Counted from the first letter of the stretch, positions 21,822-31,490 are shown. The stretch is 31,554 nt of DNA from Microcystis sp. T1-4 (GCF_000297435.1 NZ_CAIP01000074.1:1-31554), one strand, 5' to 3'. Numbers and translations: made by a program. Notes: generated by a model from the letters alone, not told the origin.

Positions 21822-22913
21822 CTATACATTAAAACGGAATAGTAAAACATCACCCTCTTGAACAATGTATTCCTTGCCTTCACTTCTGACTAAACCTTTT
21901 TCTTTGGCTGCGCTCATCGTGCCACTATTAACTAAATCCTGATAAGACACAGTTTCCGCACGAATAAAACCCCGTTCAAAATCCGAGTGAATAACTCCGG
22001 CTGCCTGGGGTGCTTTCATACCGGCAATAATCGTCCATGCGCGGGTTTCTTGGGGTCCAGTGGTGAGATAGGTACGCAGTCCTAATAACTCGTAGGTAGC
22101 TTTAATTAAAGATTTTAATCCCCCTTCTTCTACTCCTAAAGAACCGAGAAAATCTTTTCTTTCTTCCTCCGACAATTCCACTAATTCCGATTCTACTTGA
22201 GCAGAAACGATCACAACTTTGGCCTGTTCCTGTTGGGCAATTTGACGGACACTTTCTACCCAATCATTACCCGTGGCCAGATCATCTTCGCTCACATTAG
22301 CGGCATAAATAATCGGTTTACGACTCAATAAACCGAGATTTTTAATTAATTCTTCTTCCTCTTTGCTTAAATCCACTTTTCGCGCCGAAATACCGTCATT
22401 AAGACAAATTAGGATTTTTTCAAGGATAGCCAATTCTTCGGCGGCTTCCTTGCTATTTTTCGCCTGTTTGCGTAAACGTTCCACCCGCTTCTCCATCTGT
22501 CCCAAATCCGCTAGAGCTAACTCTAGATTAATCACCTCGATATCCCGGGCCGGATCCACGGACCCAGAAACATGAATAATATCATCATTATCAAAACAGC
22601 GCACCACATGAACGATCGCGTCCACTTCCCGGATATTAGCCAAAAATTGATTACCCAATCCTTCCCCGCGACTGGCACCCTTGACTAATCCGGCGATATC
22701 GACAAATTCAATCCGCGTCGGCACGATTTTCTCAGAATTAGAGATTTTAGCCAAAACCTCCAGACGTTCATCGGGGACGGATACCACACCCACATTCGGT
22801 TCGATGGTACAAAAGGGGAAATTAGCGGCCTCGGCCTTGGCATTAGCCACCAGAGCGTTAAATAGGGTGGATTTTCCCACATTTGGCAGTCCCACGATTC
22901 CAGCTTTCAACAT
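21822..22913 (-). CDS. ychF: Ribosome-binding ATPase YchF (Obg family)
   Basis: 363 residues from the Met at 22913; a longer frame to 22949 adds 12 residues that do not belong to the family, and MLKAGIVGLPNVGKSTLFNAL is the normal start. P-loop GLPNVGKS, switch region FCTIEPNVGVV, DIAGLVKGASRGEGLGNQFL, the NVSEDD area in place of NKxD (ATP rather than GTP preference), and the C-terminal TGS-like domain with KAPQAAGVIHSDFERGFIRAE. Binds ribosomes and 70S-associated factors and has a role in stress. Single gene. Confidence 0.95.
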   Translation of the reverse strand: MLKAGIVGLPNVGKSTLFNALVANAKAEAANFPFCTIEPNVGVVSVPDERLEVLAKISNSEKIVPTRIEFVDIAGLVKGASRGEGLGNQFLANIREVDAIVHVVRCFDNDDIIHVSGSVDPARDIEVINLELALADLGQMEKRVERLRKQAKNSKEAAEELAILEKILICLNDGISARKVDLSKEEEELIKNLGLLSRKPIIYAANVSEDDLATGNDWVESVRQIAQQEQAKVVIVSAQVESELVELSEEERKDFLGSLGVEEGGLKSLIKATYELLGLRTYLTTGPQETRAWTIIAGMKAPQAAGVIHSDFERGFIRAETVSYQDLVNSGTMSAAKEKGLVRSEGKEYIVQEGDVLLFRFNV

Positions 22914-23293
22914 AAAAATTGCTTGATAAACATCATCCCGACCTCTCACTATATCAGGCTGCCTCTCGTTTTTGTAAATCCAGTTGATGAGAAAGACGGT
23001 GGATAGTTAACAGCTTAGTTAACATTTATTCAAGTTCCTTAACTAAAAGTAGGCGAGATTTTACAAGAGATTGCGAGAATGGGATGTAATGCTTGAGACT
23101 GAGTTAGGGTGAAGAGTAGGAAAGAATACACCTGTAGCACTGGGCAAAATTATGGCAAGACAGGCCTTTCACTTCTAAATACGTCCTGAGAGTAATTTTC
23201 AGTGCTATGACAGTATATTTCCCAAGGGCGATCGAGTGTAAATATCGTCCAATCGCCGCAACTAATCACTAAATCATTGTTGGGGGTATCTGT
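22914..23293. other. Divergent gap between ychF and the EF-G-like gene
   Basis: Two GTTAAC sites lie at 23006-23011 and 23018-23023. No clear promoter, RNA or gene recognised. Confidence 0.5.
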
Positions 23294-25327
23294 ATGAATC
23301 AAAGTATCGGAGCAAACACCCGTAATGTGGCCCTTGTCGGCCCCTACTCCAGTGGAAAAACCTCCTTACTGGAAAGTTTACTTTTCGTAACAGGAGCCAT
23401 CACCAGAAAAGGCAAAATCAGCGATCGCAATACCGTTGGTGATAGTTCCACGCAAGCGCGGGATCGACAGATGAGTGTAGAAGTTTCCGTTGCCCACAGT
23501 CAATACCAAGACCTAAATTTTACCTTTCTCGATTGCCCCGGTTCGATCGAATTTGCCAGTGAAACCTATAATGCCCTCGTCGGGGCCGGTGCTGCTATTA
23601 TCGTTTGTGAACCGGTGGTCGATCGAGTTCTCACCCTGGCTCCCTTGCTAAAATTCCTCGATGATTGGGAAATTCCGCATCTAATCTTCATCAACAAGAT
23701 GGATCGCTGTAATAGTCACTTTAACGAAGTCCTACAAGCTCTCAAATCCGTTTCTAGTCGTCCCCTCGTTCCCCAACAATATCCTATCCGTCAGAACAAC
23801 GAAACTATCGGATTTATCGATTTAATCAACGAACAGGCTTATCATTACCATGCTAACAGTCCCGCCGATCCTGTACCTTTACCCGACCACCTCAAGGAAG
23901 AAGAACAGATCGCTCGACAAGAAATGCTAGAAACGATTGCCGAATTTGATGATCATCTTTTAGAAGAACTCCTCGAAGATATTAACCCCTCCCGGGAAGA
24001 AATTCTCCAAGACTTAAAACAAGAACTGGGAGCCGATCAGATAGTACCCGTGTTCTTTGGTATGGCGGAACGGGACTATGGTGTGCGTCATCTCCTCACC
24101 GCTTTAGTGGAAGAAGCGCCGGCCCCGACAATTACCGCCAATCGTCGCGGTCTCGATCCCAGTGCGGATGGGGACGCAGTGGTACAAATCCTCAAAACCT
24201 ATTTTACTCCCCAGGGCGGTCGCCTCTCCCTAGGGCGAATCTGGCAGGGAACCCTTAACGATGGCATGGCCTTAAACGGTGTGCGGATTGGTGGTATCTA
24301 TCGTCTCATGGGACAACAACAACAACCCTTACAGCAGGCCCAAGCGGGGGAAATTGTCGCTCTCGGTCGTTTGGAAGGAATCGGCACCGGAGACGTGGTG
24401 AGCAGCGGCAGTCAAAAACCCGACCTTCCCAAAGGATTACAGCTTAAACCCGTCTTTGCTCTAGCTATTGCCGCCGTCAATCGCAAGGATGAAGTTAAAT
24501 TAAGTTCAGCTTTGACAAAACTGATCGAAGAAGATCCCTCCCTCTACTGGGAACAACACGGCGACACTAAAGAAGTGATTCTCTGGGGACAGGGAGAAAT
24601 TCATCTACAAGTGGCCCTCGATCGCCTAGCACGCAAGTATAATCTACCGATGACCACCCATTTACCCCAAGTTCCCTACAAGGAAACGATCAAAACCAGC
24701 ACCAAATCCCACGGACGTTATAAACACCAAACCGGCGGCCACGGTGCTTTTGGTGATGTGTATCTCGATATTAAACCCCTGGCCCGGGGGGAAGGTTTCC
24801 ACTTCCATGAAAGCATTGTCGGTGGTGTCGTCCCCAAACAGTATATCCCCGGGGTGGAAACGGGAGTGCGGGAATATCTCGGTCATGGTCCTTTGGGTTT
24901 CCCCGTGGTGGATATTGATGTCACCCTCACCGATGGTTCCTATCACAGTGTCGATAGTTCCGAACAAGCTTTTAAACAAGCGGCCCGTCTAGCGATGACG
25001 GAAGGACTGCCTAAATGTCATCCGGTCTTATTAGAACCCATTCTATCGGTGACGGTTCTCGCTCCCTCAGAATACACCGCCAAGGTTTTACAGTTAATCA
25101 GTGGTAAACGCGGTCAAATTCAGGGTTTTGAAGCTTCTGAGGAGTGGAAAGGTTGGGATCAGGTGACGGCCTATCTACCCCAAGCGGAAATGCACGATTT
25201 GATCGTTGAATTGCGTTCTTTGACTATGGGTGTCGGTTTCTTCCGGTGGGATGAGGATCACCTGCAAGAAGTGCCGGATAAACTGCGCGATGCGGTTTTA
25301 GCCATGCAGGGTAATGGTAACAAGTAA
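23294..25327 (+). CDS. EF-G-like translational GTPase (EF-G paralogue)
   Basis: 677 residues with the domain order of EF-G: G domain (G1 GPYSSGKTSL at 16-25, G3 DCPG at 80-83, G4 NKMD at 134-137), domain II (about 290-375), III, IV (GRYKHQTGGHGAFGDVYL at about 476) and V. In bona fide EF-G the G3 motif is DTPGH and its His helps GTP hydrolysis; here position 84 is Ser. Such EF-G-like proteins are common in cyanobacteria beside the true fusA in the str operon. Function unresolved, perhaps recycling or stress translation. Single gene with a terminator behind. Confidence 0.9.
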   Translation: MNQSIGANTRNVALVGPYSSGKTSLLESLLFVTGAITRKGKISDRNTVGDSSTQARDRQMSVEVSVAHSQYQDLNFTFLDCPGSIEFASETYNALVGAGAAIIVCEPVVDRVLTLAPLLKFLDDWEIPHLIFINKMDRCNSHFNEVLQALKSVSSRPLVPQQYPIRQNNETIGFIDLINEQAYHYHANSPADPVPLPDHLKEEEQIARQEMLETIAEFDDHLLEELLEDINPSREEILQDLKQELGADQIVPVFFGMAERDYGVRHLLTALVEEAPAPTITANRRGLDPSADGDAVVQILKTYFTPQGGRLSLGRIWQGTLNDGMALNGVRIGGIYRLMGQQQQPLQQAQAGEIVALGRLEGIGTGDVVSSGSQKPDLPKGLQLKPVFALAIAAVNRKDEVKLSSALTKLIEEDPSLYWEQHGDTKEVILWGQGEIHLQVALDRLARKYNLPMTTHLPQVPYKETIKTSTKSHGRYKHQTGGHGAFGDVYLDIKPLARGEGFHFHESIVGGVVPKQYIPGVETGVREYLGHGPLGFPVVDIDVTLTDGSYHSVDSSEQAFKQAARLAMTEGLPKCHPVLLEPILSVTVLAPSEYTAKVLQLISGKRGQIQGFEASEEWKGWDQVTAYLPQAEMHDLIVELRSLTMGVGFFRWDEDHLQEVPDKLRDAVLAMQGNGNK

Positions 25328-25367
25328 GGTCTTCTTGGCTGTCACTAAAGTAGAGCGATAAATTACC

Positions 25368-25397
25368 GAGAGATGGGCTTTTATTGGCTCATCTCTC
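25368..25397 (+). terminator. Terminator after the EF-G-like gene
   Basis: GAGAGATG (25368-25375) pairs with CATCTCTC (25390-25397), extended by GC/GC, and CCTTTTCT follows. Confidence 0.6.
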
Positions 25398-25489
25398 CCT
25401 TTTCTGGCAAAAAATGACAGAAGGGTTCGATAAAATTAGCCTAGTGCTATACTGCCCCAAATTAGTCTCGGAATTCTCAACTTAACCTC

Positions 25490-26716
25490 ATGAATTTATC
25501 TAACCTGATCTTAGTCGCCCTCGGTGCAGGAATTGTTTTCGGTGCGCTGCTCAATGGTTTTTTTCCTGCCCTAATCCTACCCTTAGACGACTATATTCTT
25601 GCGCCGGTGGGACAGGTTTTTCTGCGCTTAATTCAATTTGTAGTGGTTCCGATCGTTTTTTCTTCTCTTATTTTAGGATTAACCCGGGTACAGAATGCGG
25701 CGCGGATCGGTAGATATTTACTCAGATTGATGACTGGCTATCTGCTAACCAGTACACTTGCTCTGTTAATCGGCATGGCGACGGCGTTGCTATTAAAACC
25801 GGGGATAGGTTTAGAGGGATTTGCCACTAATGCCGCCATGACCACCAATACACCGGTATCCTTGAGAGATTGGCTGATTAGCTTGATTCCGGTTAATCCC
25901 CTAGAAGCTCTTACCGGGGGCAATCTTTTACAGGTAATCGTGACGGGAGTTTTATTTAGTATCGGCATCGGACTGGCCAAAGAGGGGGCAAAACCTTTTA
26001 TTCTGTTGATAGACAGTCTTTATCTAATCAGCGAGAGAATCCTATCGGTGATTCTTTATCTAGCACCTGTGGGGGTATTTGCCCTGATTGCTTCGGTTAT
26101 CGCCACTCAGGGGTTAGAATTAGTGGCGAGACTTTTTTTCTATGTTTTTGGTCTGTTTTTGGCCAGCACCTTGATGATTGGGGTGTATGTTTTGCTCCTT
26201 TTTGCCCTCAAAGGAGAACCTCGACGCTTTTTTGCCTCTTTATCGGAGTCTTTATCCTTAGCTTTCGGTACTGCTAGTTCTAACGCCGCTTTACCCGTAG
26301 TTTTGCGGGAAATTCAAGAATACGGTTTACCCGAAGATATCGCCAGTTTCGCTATTCCCTTGGGAACGGTACTAAAACGCGATGGTTCGGCAATTTTACA
26401 GGGATTTAATGCTCTTTTTATCGCTCAGGTTTACGGAGTTCCTTTAAGTCCCTCTTTGTTATTAGCGATCGCATTGAGTGGTTTATTGGTTTCTTTTAGT
26501 ACCCCTGGAGTCCCCGGCAGCGCATTAATTACCATGACTACCGTATTATCGGCGGCGGGTTTACCATTAGAGGGAGTGGCTTTAGTGGCAGGGGTCGATC
26601 GCTTGACCGATGGCTTTAAAACCGTGTTAAATGTGATCGGTAATACAGTTAATGCTATCCTGCTCAATTACTGGGAATTAGGAGAAAAGGAAAAATCCCT
26701 AGAATCAAAAAACTAG
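25490..26716 (+). CDS. Dicarboxylate/amino acid:cation symporter (DAACS family)
   Basis: 408 residues, eight membrane helices plus two hairpins. Family motifs: the Ser-rich HP1 tip FGTASSNAALP, helix 7 area PLGTVLKRDGSAILQGFNALF, HP2 SFSTPGVPGSALITM and helix 8 GVDRLTDGFKTVLNVIGNTV. In archaeal and bacterial glutamate transporters helix 8 reads D-x-x-RT-x-x-NV-x-GD. Here the Arg that binds an acidic side chain is Lys 377 and the Asp of a sodium site is Asn 385, while Asp 374, Thr 378 and Asn 381 are kept. Substrate and ion may therefore differ from glutamate and Na+. Inner-membrane importer by family. Confidence 0.9.
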   Translation: MNLSNLILVALGAGIVFGALLNGFFPALILPLDDYILAPVGQVFLRLIQFVVVPIVFSSLILGLTRVQNAARIGRYLLRLMTGYLLTSTLALLIGMATALLLKPGIGLEGFATNAAMTTNTPVSLRDWLISLIPVNPLEALTGGNLLQVIVTGVLFSIGIGLAKEGAKPFILLIDSLYLISERILSVILYLAPVGVFALIASVIATQGLELVARLFFYVFGLFLASTLMIGVYVLLLFALKGEPRRFFASLSESLSLAFGTASSNAALPVVLREIQEYGLPEDIASFAIPLGTVLKRDGSAILQGFNALFIAQVYGVPLSPSLLLAIALSGLLVSFSTPGVPGSALITMTTVLSAAGLPLEGVALVAGVDRLTDGFKTVLNVIGNTVNAILLNYWELGEKEKSLESKN

Positions 26717-26832
26717 CCTCACCTAGCCACGGCAGAACCCTCGTAGAATTTGGACAAGGGGCAAAGTTTAATAGGGAATAACTGAATAGGCCGCCAGCTT
26801 GTTAGAGTATTGGGAGTAATTTTGAGCGAGCG

Positions 26833-28221
26833 ATGATATTACAGCCTTTCCTTTCTTCCGCTTGGAGTTTTAATCTTCCCCTGTTAGCCTCGGCAGCTAC
26901 GGCCGAAACTGCCGATAGTGCCTTAGTTTTAGCCTGCGTGCTGCTGAGTTTGACCGTTATTTATTTCGCCTGTAAACTGGGGGGGGAAATATGCGTCCGA
27001 TTCAACTTGCCTCCCGTGTTAGGAGAATTAGTCGGTGGGGTGATTATCGGGGTTTCTGCCCTAAAATTACTGGTTTTTCCAGAAGGAGGGGCGGGATTCG
27101 AGGATTCTCTGTTAATTAACTTCCTAGAATCCACTTCCCCCCTCACCCCGGAGGAATCTCCCGCCGTTTTTAGCGCTGCTAGTGAGGTGATTTCCGTCCT
27201 CTCGGAATTGGGGGTAATTATCCTGCTGTTCGAGATCGGTTTAGAGTCGGACTTGCAGGAATTAATTCGCGTCGGTCCACAGGCAGCCGCTGTGGCAGTG
27301 GTGGGGGTTGCGGTTCCCTTTTTGGTGGGTACTTTGGGTTTAATCTATATCTTTCATCTGGCCACCATTGCCGCTATTTTTGCCGGGGCAGCTTTAACCG
27401 CTACCAGTATCGGCATTACCGCCAAGGTTTTAGCAGAAATAGGGCAGTTATCAGCGAAAGAAGGTCAAATTATCATCGGGGCAGCGGTTCTCGATGATAT
27501 TCTCGGTATTATCGTTCTCGCCGTCGTTGCTTCTTTGGTGAAGACTGGAGAAGTGCAAATTAGCAAAGTAATTTATCTAGTTATTAGTTCTAGCGCTTTT
27601 GTGGTCGGGGCGATCCTGATCGGTCGTTTTTTAAGCCCCTTTTATGTTCAATTAGTTAATAGCATGAAAACTAGGGGACAATTGCTCTTAGTTTCCCTGA
27701 TTTTCGCCTTTATTCTTGCCTATATTGCCCAAGTTATTCAATTAGAAGCGATTCTCGGTTCCTTTGCTGCGGGCCTGGTTCTAGCGGAAACGGAAAAGCG
27801 ATCGGAATTGGCAGAACAAGTGTTCCCGATCGCCGATTTATTCGTACCGATATTTTTCGTCTGTGTGGGGGCAAAAACCGATTTAAGTGTGCTTAATCCC
27901 GCTATTCCCAGCAATCGAGAAGGATTAGTCTTGGCCGCTTTCCTAATTGTCGTCGCTATTTTGGGTAAAGTGGTGACGGGGTTAGCCGTTTTCAGTAAGG
28001 AAAAACTCAATCGCTTGGCGATCGGAGTTGGCATGATTCCCCGGGGTGAAGTGGGTTTAGTCTTTGCCGGAGTCGGGGCCGCTAGTGGTGCTTTATCCCC
28101 CGCTACCGATGCGGCCATTATTATGATGGTGATCTTGACCACCTTTGTCGCTCCGCCTCTGTTAAGGTTAGTATTTAAAGAACCCACCGCCAGTCCTCAA
28201 TCAGTGAGCAGTGAGCAGTGA
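26833..28221 (+). CDS. Cation:proton antiporter, CPA2 family (NapA/KefB type)
   Basis: 462 residues, about 12-13 membrane helices. The ion-site Asp pair is in AAVLDDILGIIVLAV (D221, D222), which fits electrogenic Na+/H+ antiporters; the unwound helix TATSIGITAKVL (189-200) and ETEKRSELAEQVFPIADLF also match. The N-terminal LPPVLGELVGGVIIG is typical. No RCK or other regulatory domain at the C-terminus. The last codons (SVSSEQ and stop) are made of a GTGAGCA tandem repeat that continues into the intergenic space. Likely Na+ extrusion and pH balance. Confidence 0.9.
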   Translation: MILQPFLSSAWSFNLPLLASAATAETADSALVLACVLLSLTVIYFACKLGGEICVRFNLPPVLGELVGGVIIGVSALKLLVFPEGGAGFEDSLLINFLESTSPLTPEESPAVFSAASEVISVLSELGVIILLFEIGLESDLQELIRVGPQAAAVAVVGVAVPFLVGTLGLIYIFHLATIAAIFAGAALTATSIGITAKVLAEIGQLSAKEGQIIIGAAVLDDILGIIVLAVVASLVKTGEVQISKVIYLVISSSAFVVGAILIGRFLSPFYVQLVNSMKTRGQLLLVSLIFAFILAYIAQVIQLEAILGSFAAGLVLAETEKRSELAEQVFPIADLFVPIFFVCVGAKTDLSVLNPAIPSNREGLVLAAFLIVVAILGKVVTGLAVFSKEKLNRLAIGVGMIPRGEVGLVFAGVGAASGALSPATDAAIIMMVILTTFVAPPLLRLVFKEPTASPQSVSSEQ

Positions 28222-28235
28222 GCAGTTACCAGTGG
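28202..28235. repeat. Tandem CAGTGAG repeat overlapping the antiporter stop
   Basis: Three CAGTGAG-type units run through the last codons and the TGA at 28219-28221. An AGTTACCAGT duplication follows to about 28265. Confidence 0.8.
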
Positions 28236-28266
28236 TAGTGTTAAGTTACCAGTAGCAGTGTTAAGT

Positions 28267-28289
28267 GGCACTAACAGTGCCGTCTTTTC
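28267..28289 (+). terminator. Terminator after the antiporter gene
   Basis: GGCACT-AAC-AGTGCC hairpin followed by GTCTTTTC. Confidence 0.6.
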
Positions 28290-28424
28290 ATTGATAACAA
28301 GGGCCGAATCTAAATCCTAATTTGTTAAGCTAAAAGCTTTCATGGACTTAGTTTCTAACCTTATTTTTAGGTAGGAGAATTGCCAGATTCTTTTTTGGAG
28401 CCTCTTGCCTATTACCTTCAGAAG

Positions 28425-28481
28425 CTGATAACTGATGACTGATAACTGATGACTGATAACTGATCACTGATAACTGATCAG
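28425..28481. repeat. Four 14-base tandem units TGATAACTGATGAC/CAC
   Basis: Exactly four 14-base units, the last two with C for G. Also related to 15886-15927. Confidence 0.85.
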
Positions 28482-28635
28482 AAACATAGCAGACCATCTC
28501 AACGTCCCATAAGCTTGTTTTTATAGATAGTTATTCTCAGGGCATTAAGGGAGCTATGGATGGCAAAAAATCGACAAAATCGTCCATTTTTACCGAAAAA
28601 AGGTAATTGATAACTGAGGAACGGGAGCATCGATC

Positions 28636-30534
28636 ATGAGATTTCATTGGTTATTCCTAAGCGCATTAACTTGGTTGCTGGTGGCGGCCCCTGCTTGGGC
28701 AGGCAAGCTCGTCTTTTGGCGATTCGATACCAATGAGAATCGTCTGGTGTTCACCACCGACAATCGAGTGCAACCGCGAGCGCAAATGATCACTAACCCC
28801 ACCAGGATCGTGATCGATCTGCCCGGGATCAGGTTAGGGCAACCCAATATTAACCGGCCCATTGGCAATATCGTCAGAAGTGTCCGTATCGGTCAATTTG
28901 ATGCGGAAACTACCCGTTTAGTGATTGAGTTAGCCCCCGGCTATACCGTCGATCCTCAACAGGTAAAAATTCGCGGGATTTCGCCCACCCAATGGACAGT
29001 GGAACTGCCGGAACCGCAACCGATTAGTGAGCAAACAGAACCACCCGTCACCCCCGATCCCAGTCCTCCCCCCGATCGCGGTTCCACCCGTCCCACTCCC
29101 CCACCCCCAGTTAGTCGGACGGACAACAACGATGATTTTCAGGTGACTCGCAATGGTCTTTTTGTCCGTTTAGAGCAAAATGGTGATGATCGATCGATCC
29201 GCAGTCAACGCAGCCGGGACGGCAAAAAAATCGAATTTGAATTACCCGGGGCCACTTTACCCAGCAGTCTCACCGGTCAAACTATCCCCGTCAATCGCTA
29301 TGGGGTCGGTGATATTCAATTCAGTCAAACTGCCAATCAACAGGCTAAGATTTCCCTAAGCGTTAATAGGGATAGTCCTGATTGGCAAGCTCTCTATAGT
29401 CGTTTTGGTGGCTTGGTTTTACTGCCCAGGGGCGGCATGAGTTCCGTGGATAATATCTCCTCACCTCCCCCCACTCAGGCCAGCAATCCCAATCCTCGCC
29501 CCAATAATCCCCCCCCGAAAACTGCCAATAATCCCCCTTCTAGCAGTCGTTTGGCCACGATCTCCTCGATCGATCTGACGGGTAATAACGCTCGCCTGTT
29601 AATTCGCGCGGATTTACCCCTAAAAGCTAACGGCAGTGTTAACCGGGATGGGGTCTATGAACTACGCATCGAAAATGCTAAGTTAGCCGAGTCTTTTCGA
29701 GGTCCGCGCTTTGGTCGCTCTAGTCCCATCTATCAATTGCGCGTACGTCAGGAAAGTGTTAATAAGGTGCTGATTTTGGTACAGACCGCAGCAGGATTTC
29801 AATTCGGTCGCCTCAATCAGTCGGACGGTCAAACCCTAGCCCTAGAATTGCTTTCCTCCCGCAATTCTAGCCCCGTTTCTCAGGTTCCTGACTCCACCAC
29901 TATTCCCGTCCCTTTACCCCCAGATACGGGGCAATTTAACCCGCATCTGCGCCCCTCTAACCCCACCCCTAATCCCCCCCAACAACGCAATAGCCGCTTT
30001 CTAGTGGTGATCGATCCTGGCCACGGTGGCAAGGATCCGGGGGCGATCGGAATTGGTGGCCTTCAGGAAAAAAACGTGATTCTGCCCATTTCCCTAGAAG
30101 TTACCCGCATTCTGCAACAACAGGGCATCGATGTGCGTCTAACTAGAGATAGCGATTTCTTTGTCACCCTGCAAGGGCGCACGGATATGGCTAACCGGAT
30201 CGATGCCGATCTATTTGTCAGTATCCACGCTAACTCTATGGGGAAAGCACGACCGGATGTCAATGGCATAGAGGTGTATTACTTCGGTGATCGCCGTTTA
30301 TCGGACACCATCCATCGCAATATTGTCCGCAGTGTCGATATGCGCGACCGGGGGGTGCGTCGGGCCCGTTTCTATGTGCTGAGAACCTCGAGAATGCCCT
30401 CTACCCTGGTGGAAGTGGGTTACGTTACGGGCGCTGAGGATGCTGCTAAATTAGCCAATGCCAACTTTCAACGACAAATGGCGGCGGCGATCGCTGGGGG
30501 GATTATTGAATATATTCAACGAAATCTCCGTTAA
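28636..30534 (+). CDS. N-acetylmuramoyl-L-alanine amidase with AMIN domains (AmiC type)
   Basis: 632 residues. Signal peptide (MRFHWLFLSALTWLLVAAPA, cleavage near WAG), first AMIN domain about 24-130, a proline-rich linker, a middle region, a second AMIN-like region about 305-410, another Pro-rich linker, and an Amidase_3 domain from about 455. Zinc ligands and catalytic residues are seen: IDPGHGGKDPG (His), LQEKNV (Glu), SIHANS (His) and the late TLVEVGYVT (Glu). Cuts between muramic acid and the stem peptide in the periplasm; in cyanobacteria such enzymes serve cell separation and, in filamentous forms, septal pores. murI follows 97 bases later on the same strand. Confidence 0.93.
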   Translation: MRFHWLFLSALTWLLVAAPAWAGKLVFWRFDTNENRLVFTTDNRVQPRAQMITNPTRIVIDLPGIRLGQPNINRPIGNIVRSVRIGQFDAETTRLVIELAPGYTVDPQQVKIRGISPTQWTVELPEPQPISEQTEPPVTPDPSPPPDRGSTRPTPPPPVSRTDNNDDFQVTRNGLFVRLEQNGDDRSIRSQRSRDGKKIEFELPGATLPSSLTGQTIPVNRYGVGDIQFSQTANQQAKISLSVNRDSPDWQALYSRFGGLVLLPRGGMSSVDNISSPPPTQASNPNPRPNNPPPKTANNPPSSSRLATISSIDLTGNNARLLIRADLPLKANGSVNRDGVYELRIENAKLAESFRGPRFGRSSPIYQLRVRQESVNKVLILVQTAAGFQFGRLNQSDGQTLALELLSSRNSSPVSQVPDSTTIPVPLPPDTGQFNPHLRPSNPTPNPPQQRNSRFLVVIDPGHGGKDPGAIGIGGLQEKNVILPISLEVTRILQQQGIDVRLTRDSDFFVTLQGRTDMANRIDADLFVSIHANSMGKARPDVNGIEVYYFGDRRLSDTIHRNIVRSVDMRDRGVRRARFYVLRTSRMPSTLVEVGYVTGAEDAAKLANANFQRQMAAAIAGGIIEYIQRNLR

Positions 30535-30631
30535 TGGTTAAATGATTGGAGCATTAGTTTACTGATCAAAAAATCCGTGTTTTAATATCATCAAATAAAG
30601 CTATTTTAGATGAGCGTTTTCCTCGATATCT

Positions 30632-31444
30632 ATGAGAGAATCACAATTTAGTCCGATTGGTGTGTTTGATAGTGGTGTGGGTGGACTGACCGTTTTAAGG
30701 GAGTTGTATAAACAACTGCCCCAAGAATCGATTCTCTATTTCGCTGACACCGCTAGACTTCCCTACGGAACCCGTTCTAAAGGAGAAATTATCGAATTTG
30801 TCCTGCAAATTCTCACTTGGATGAGCGATCGCCAGGTGAAAATGGTGATTATGGCCTGTAATACCAGTTCTGCCTTGGCTTTAGAAGAAGTGCGGGCCGA
30901 ATTTAAAGATTTACCGATTTTGGGGGTAATTTTGCCCGGGGCAAAAACTGCCGTTGAAAAAGGAAAGCGCATTGGTGTGATTTCTACCCCGGCTACGGCT
31001 AAAAGTAATGCCTATAAACAAGCTATACAAGAAATCGATCCTACTGCCCAAGTTTGGCAAATTCCCTGTCCTGAGTTTGTACCTTTGATCGAGGCTAACC
31101 GCATTTTTGACCCCTACACCACACAAGTGGCTAGGGAATATCTTCAGCCTTTACTGGCAGAAAATATTGATACTCTGGTCTATGGTTGTACCCATTATCG
31201 CCATCTTTCCCCGGTTTTACGTCCTCTTTTACCTAGTTCCGTGCGCTTGGTAGATCCCGCCGCTGCCGTTGTCCGAGCGGCGGAAAAAGAGCTAGAATTA
31301 TTAGGACTAAAAAATCCCGAAACACCCCTACCTACTAACTTCGCAGTTAGCGGTGATCCTGACACTTTTGCCCGTTTATCTCGTCAATGGCTAGGTTTTT
31401 CTCCCAGGGTAGAAAAGGTTTATTTACCCGTCCCCGTTTTATAA
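30632..31444 (+). CDS. murI: Glutamate racemase
   Basis: 270 residues, full length. Makes D-glutamate for peptidoglycan. N-terminal IGVFDSGVGGLTVLREL (D13, S14), ACNTSSA with the first catalytic Cys (C76), and YGCTHY with the second (C186). Same strand as the amidase gene, so two wall genes lie together; the 97-base gap means co-transcription is possible but not shown. Confidence 0.96.
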   Translation: MRESQFSPIGVFDSGVGGLTVLRELYKQLPQESILYFADTARLPYGTRSKGEIIEFVLQILTWMSDRQVKMVIMACNTSSALALEEVRAEFKDLPILGVILPGAKTAVEKGKRIGVISTPATAKSNAYKQAIQEIDPTAQVWQIPCPEFVPLIEANRIFDPYTTQVAREYLQPLLAENIDTLVYGCTHYRHLSPVLRPLLPSSVRLVDPAAAVVRAAEKELELLGLKNPETPLPTNFAVSGDPDTFARLSRQWLGFSPRVEKVYLPVPVL

Positions 31445-31459
31445 CCCTTAGCCTTTTCC

Positions 31460-31490
31460 GTGAGCAGTTATCAGTGAGCAGTTATCAGTG
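31460..31490. repeat. Short tandem GTGAGCAGTTATCA repeat after murI
   Basis: Two 14-base units plus GTG; a mix of the CAGTGAG and CAGTTATCA types seen earlier. The last 64 bases of the window hold nothing recognised. Confidence 0.75.

Larger units (their letters stand above)
28222..28635. other. Intergenic region rich in repeats
   Basis: Holds the end of the CAGTGAG array, a terminator at 28267, the 14-base tandem array at 28425-28481 and, near 28555, a 16-codon frame with a fair ribosome site that I do not call. No gene. Confidence 0.65.

Noticed and set aside
22914..22949. 12-residue N-terminal extension of YchF
   Set aside because: Family proteins begin at the M-LKAGIVGLPNVGKS position; the extension is unlike the family.
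28425..28481. Tandem TGATAACTGATGAC units as a CRISPR array
   Set aside because: Units are contiguous 14-base repeats with no unique spacers, and no cas genes are present.
28555..28605. 16-codon frame with GGGAG before its ATG
   Set aside because: Too short and not recognisable; it would lie in the amidase leader, so could be a uORF, but there is no support.
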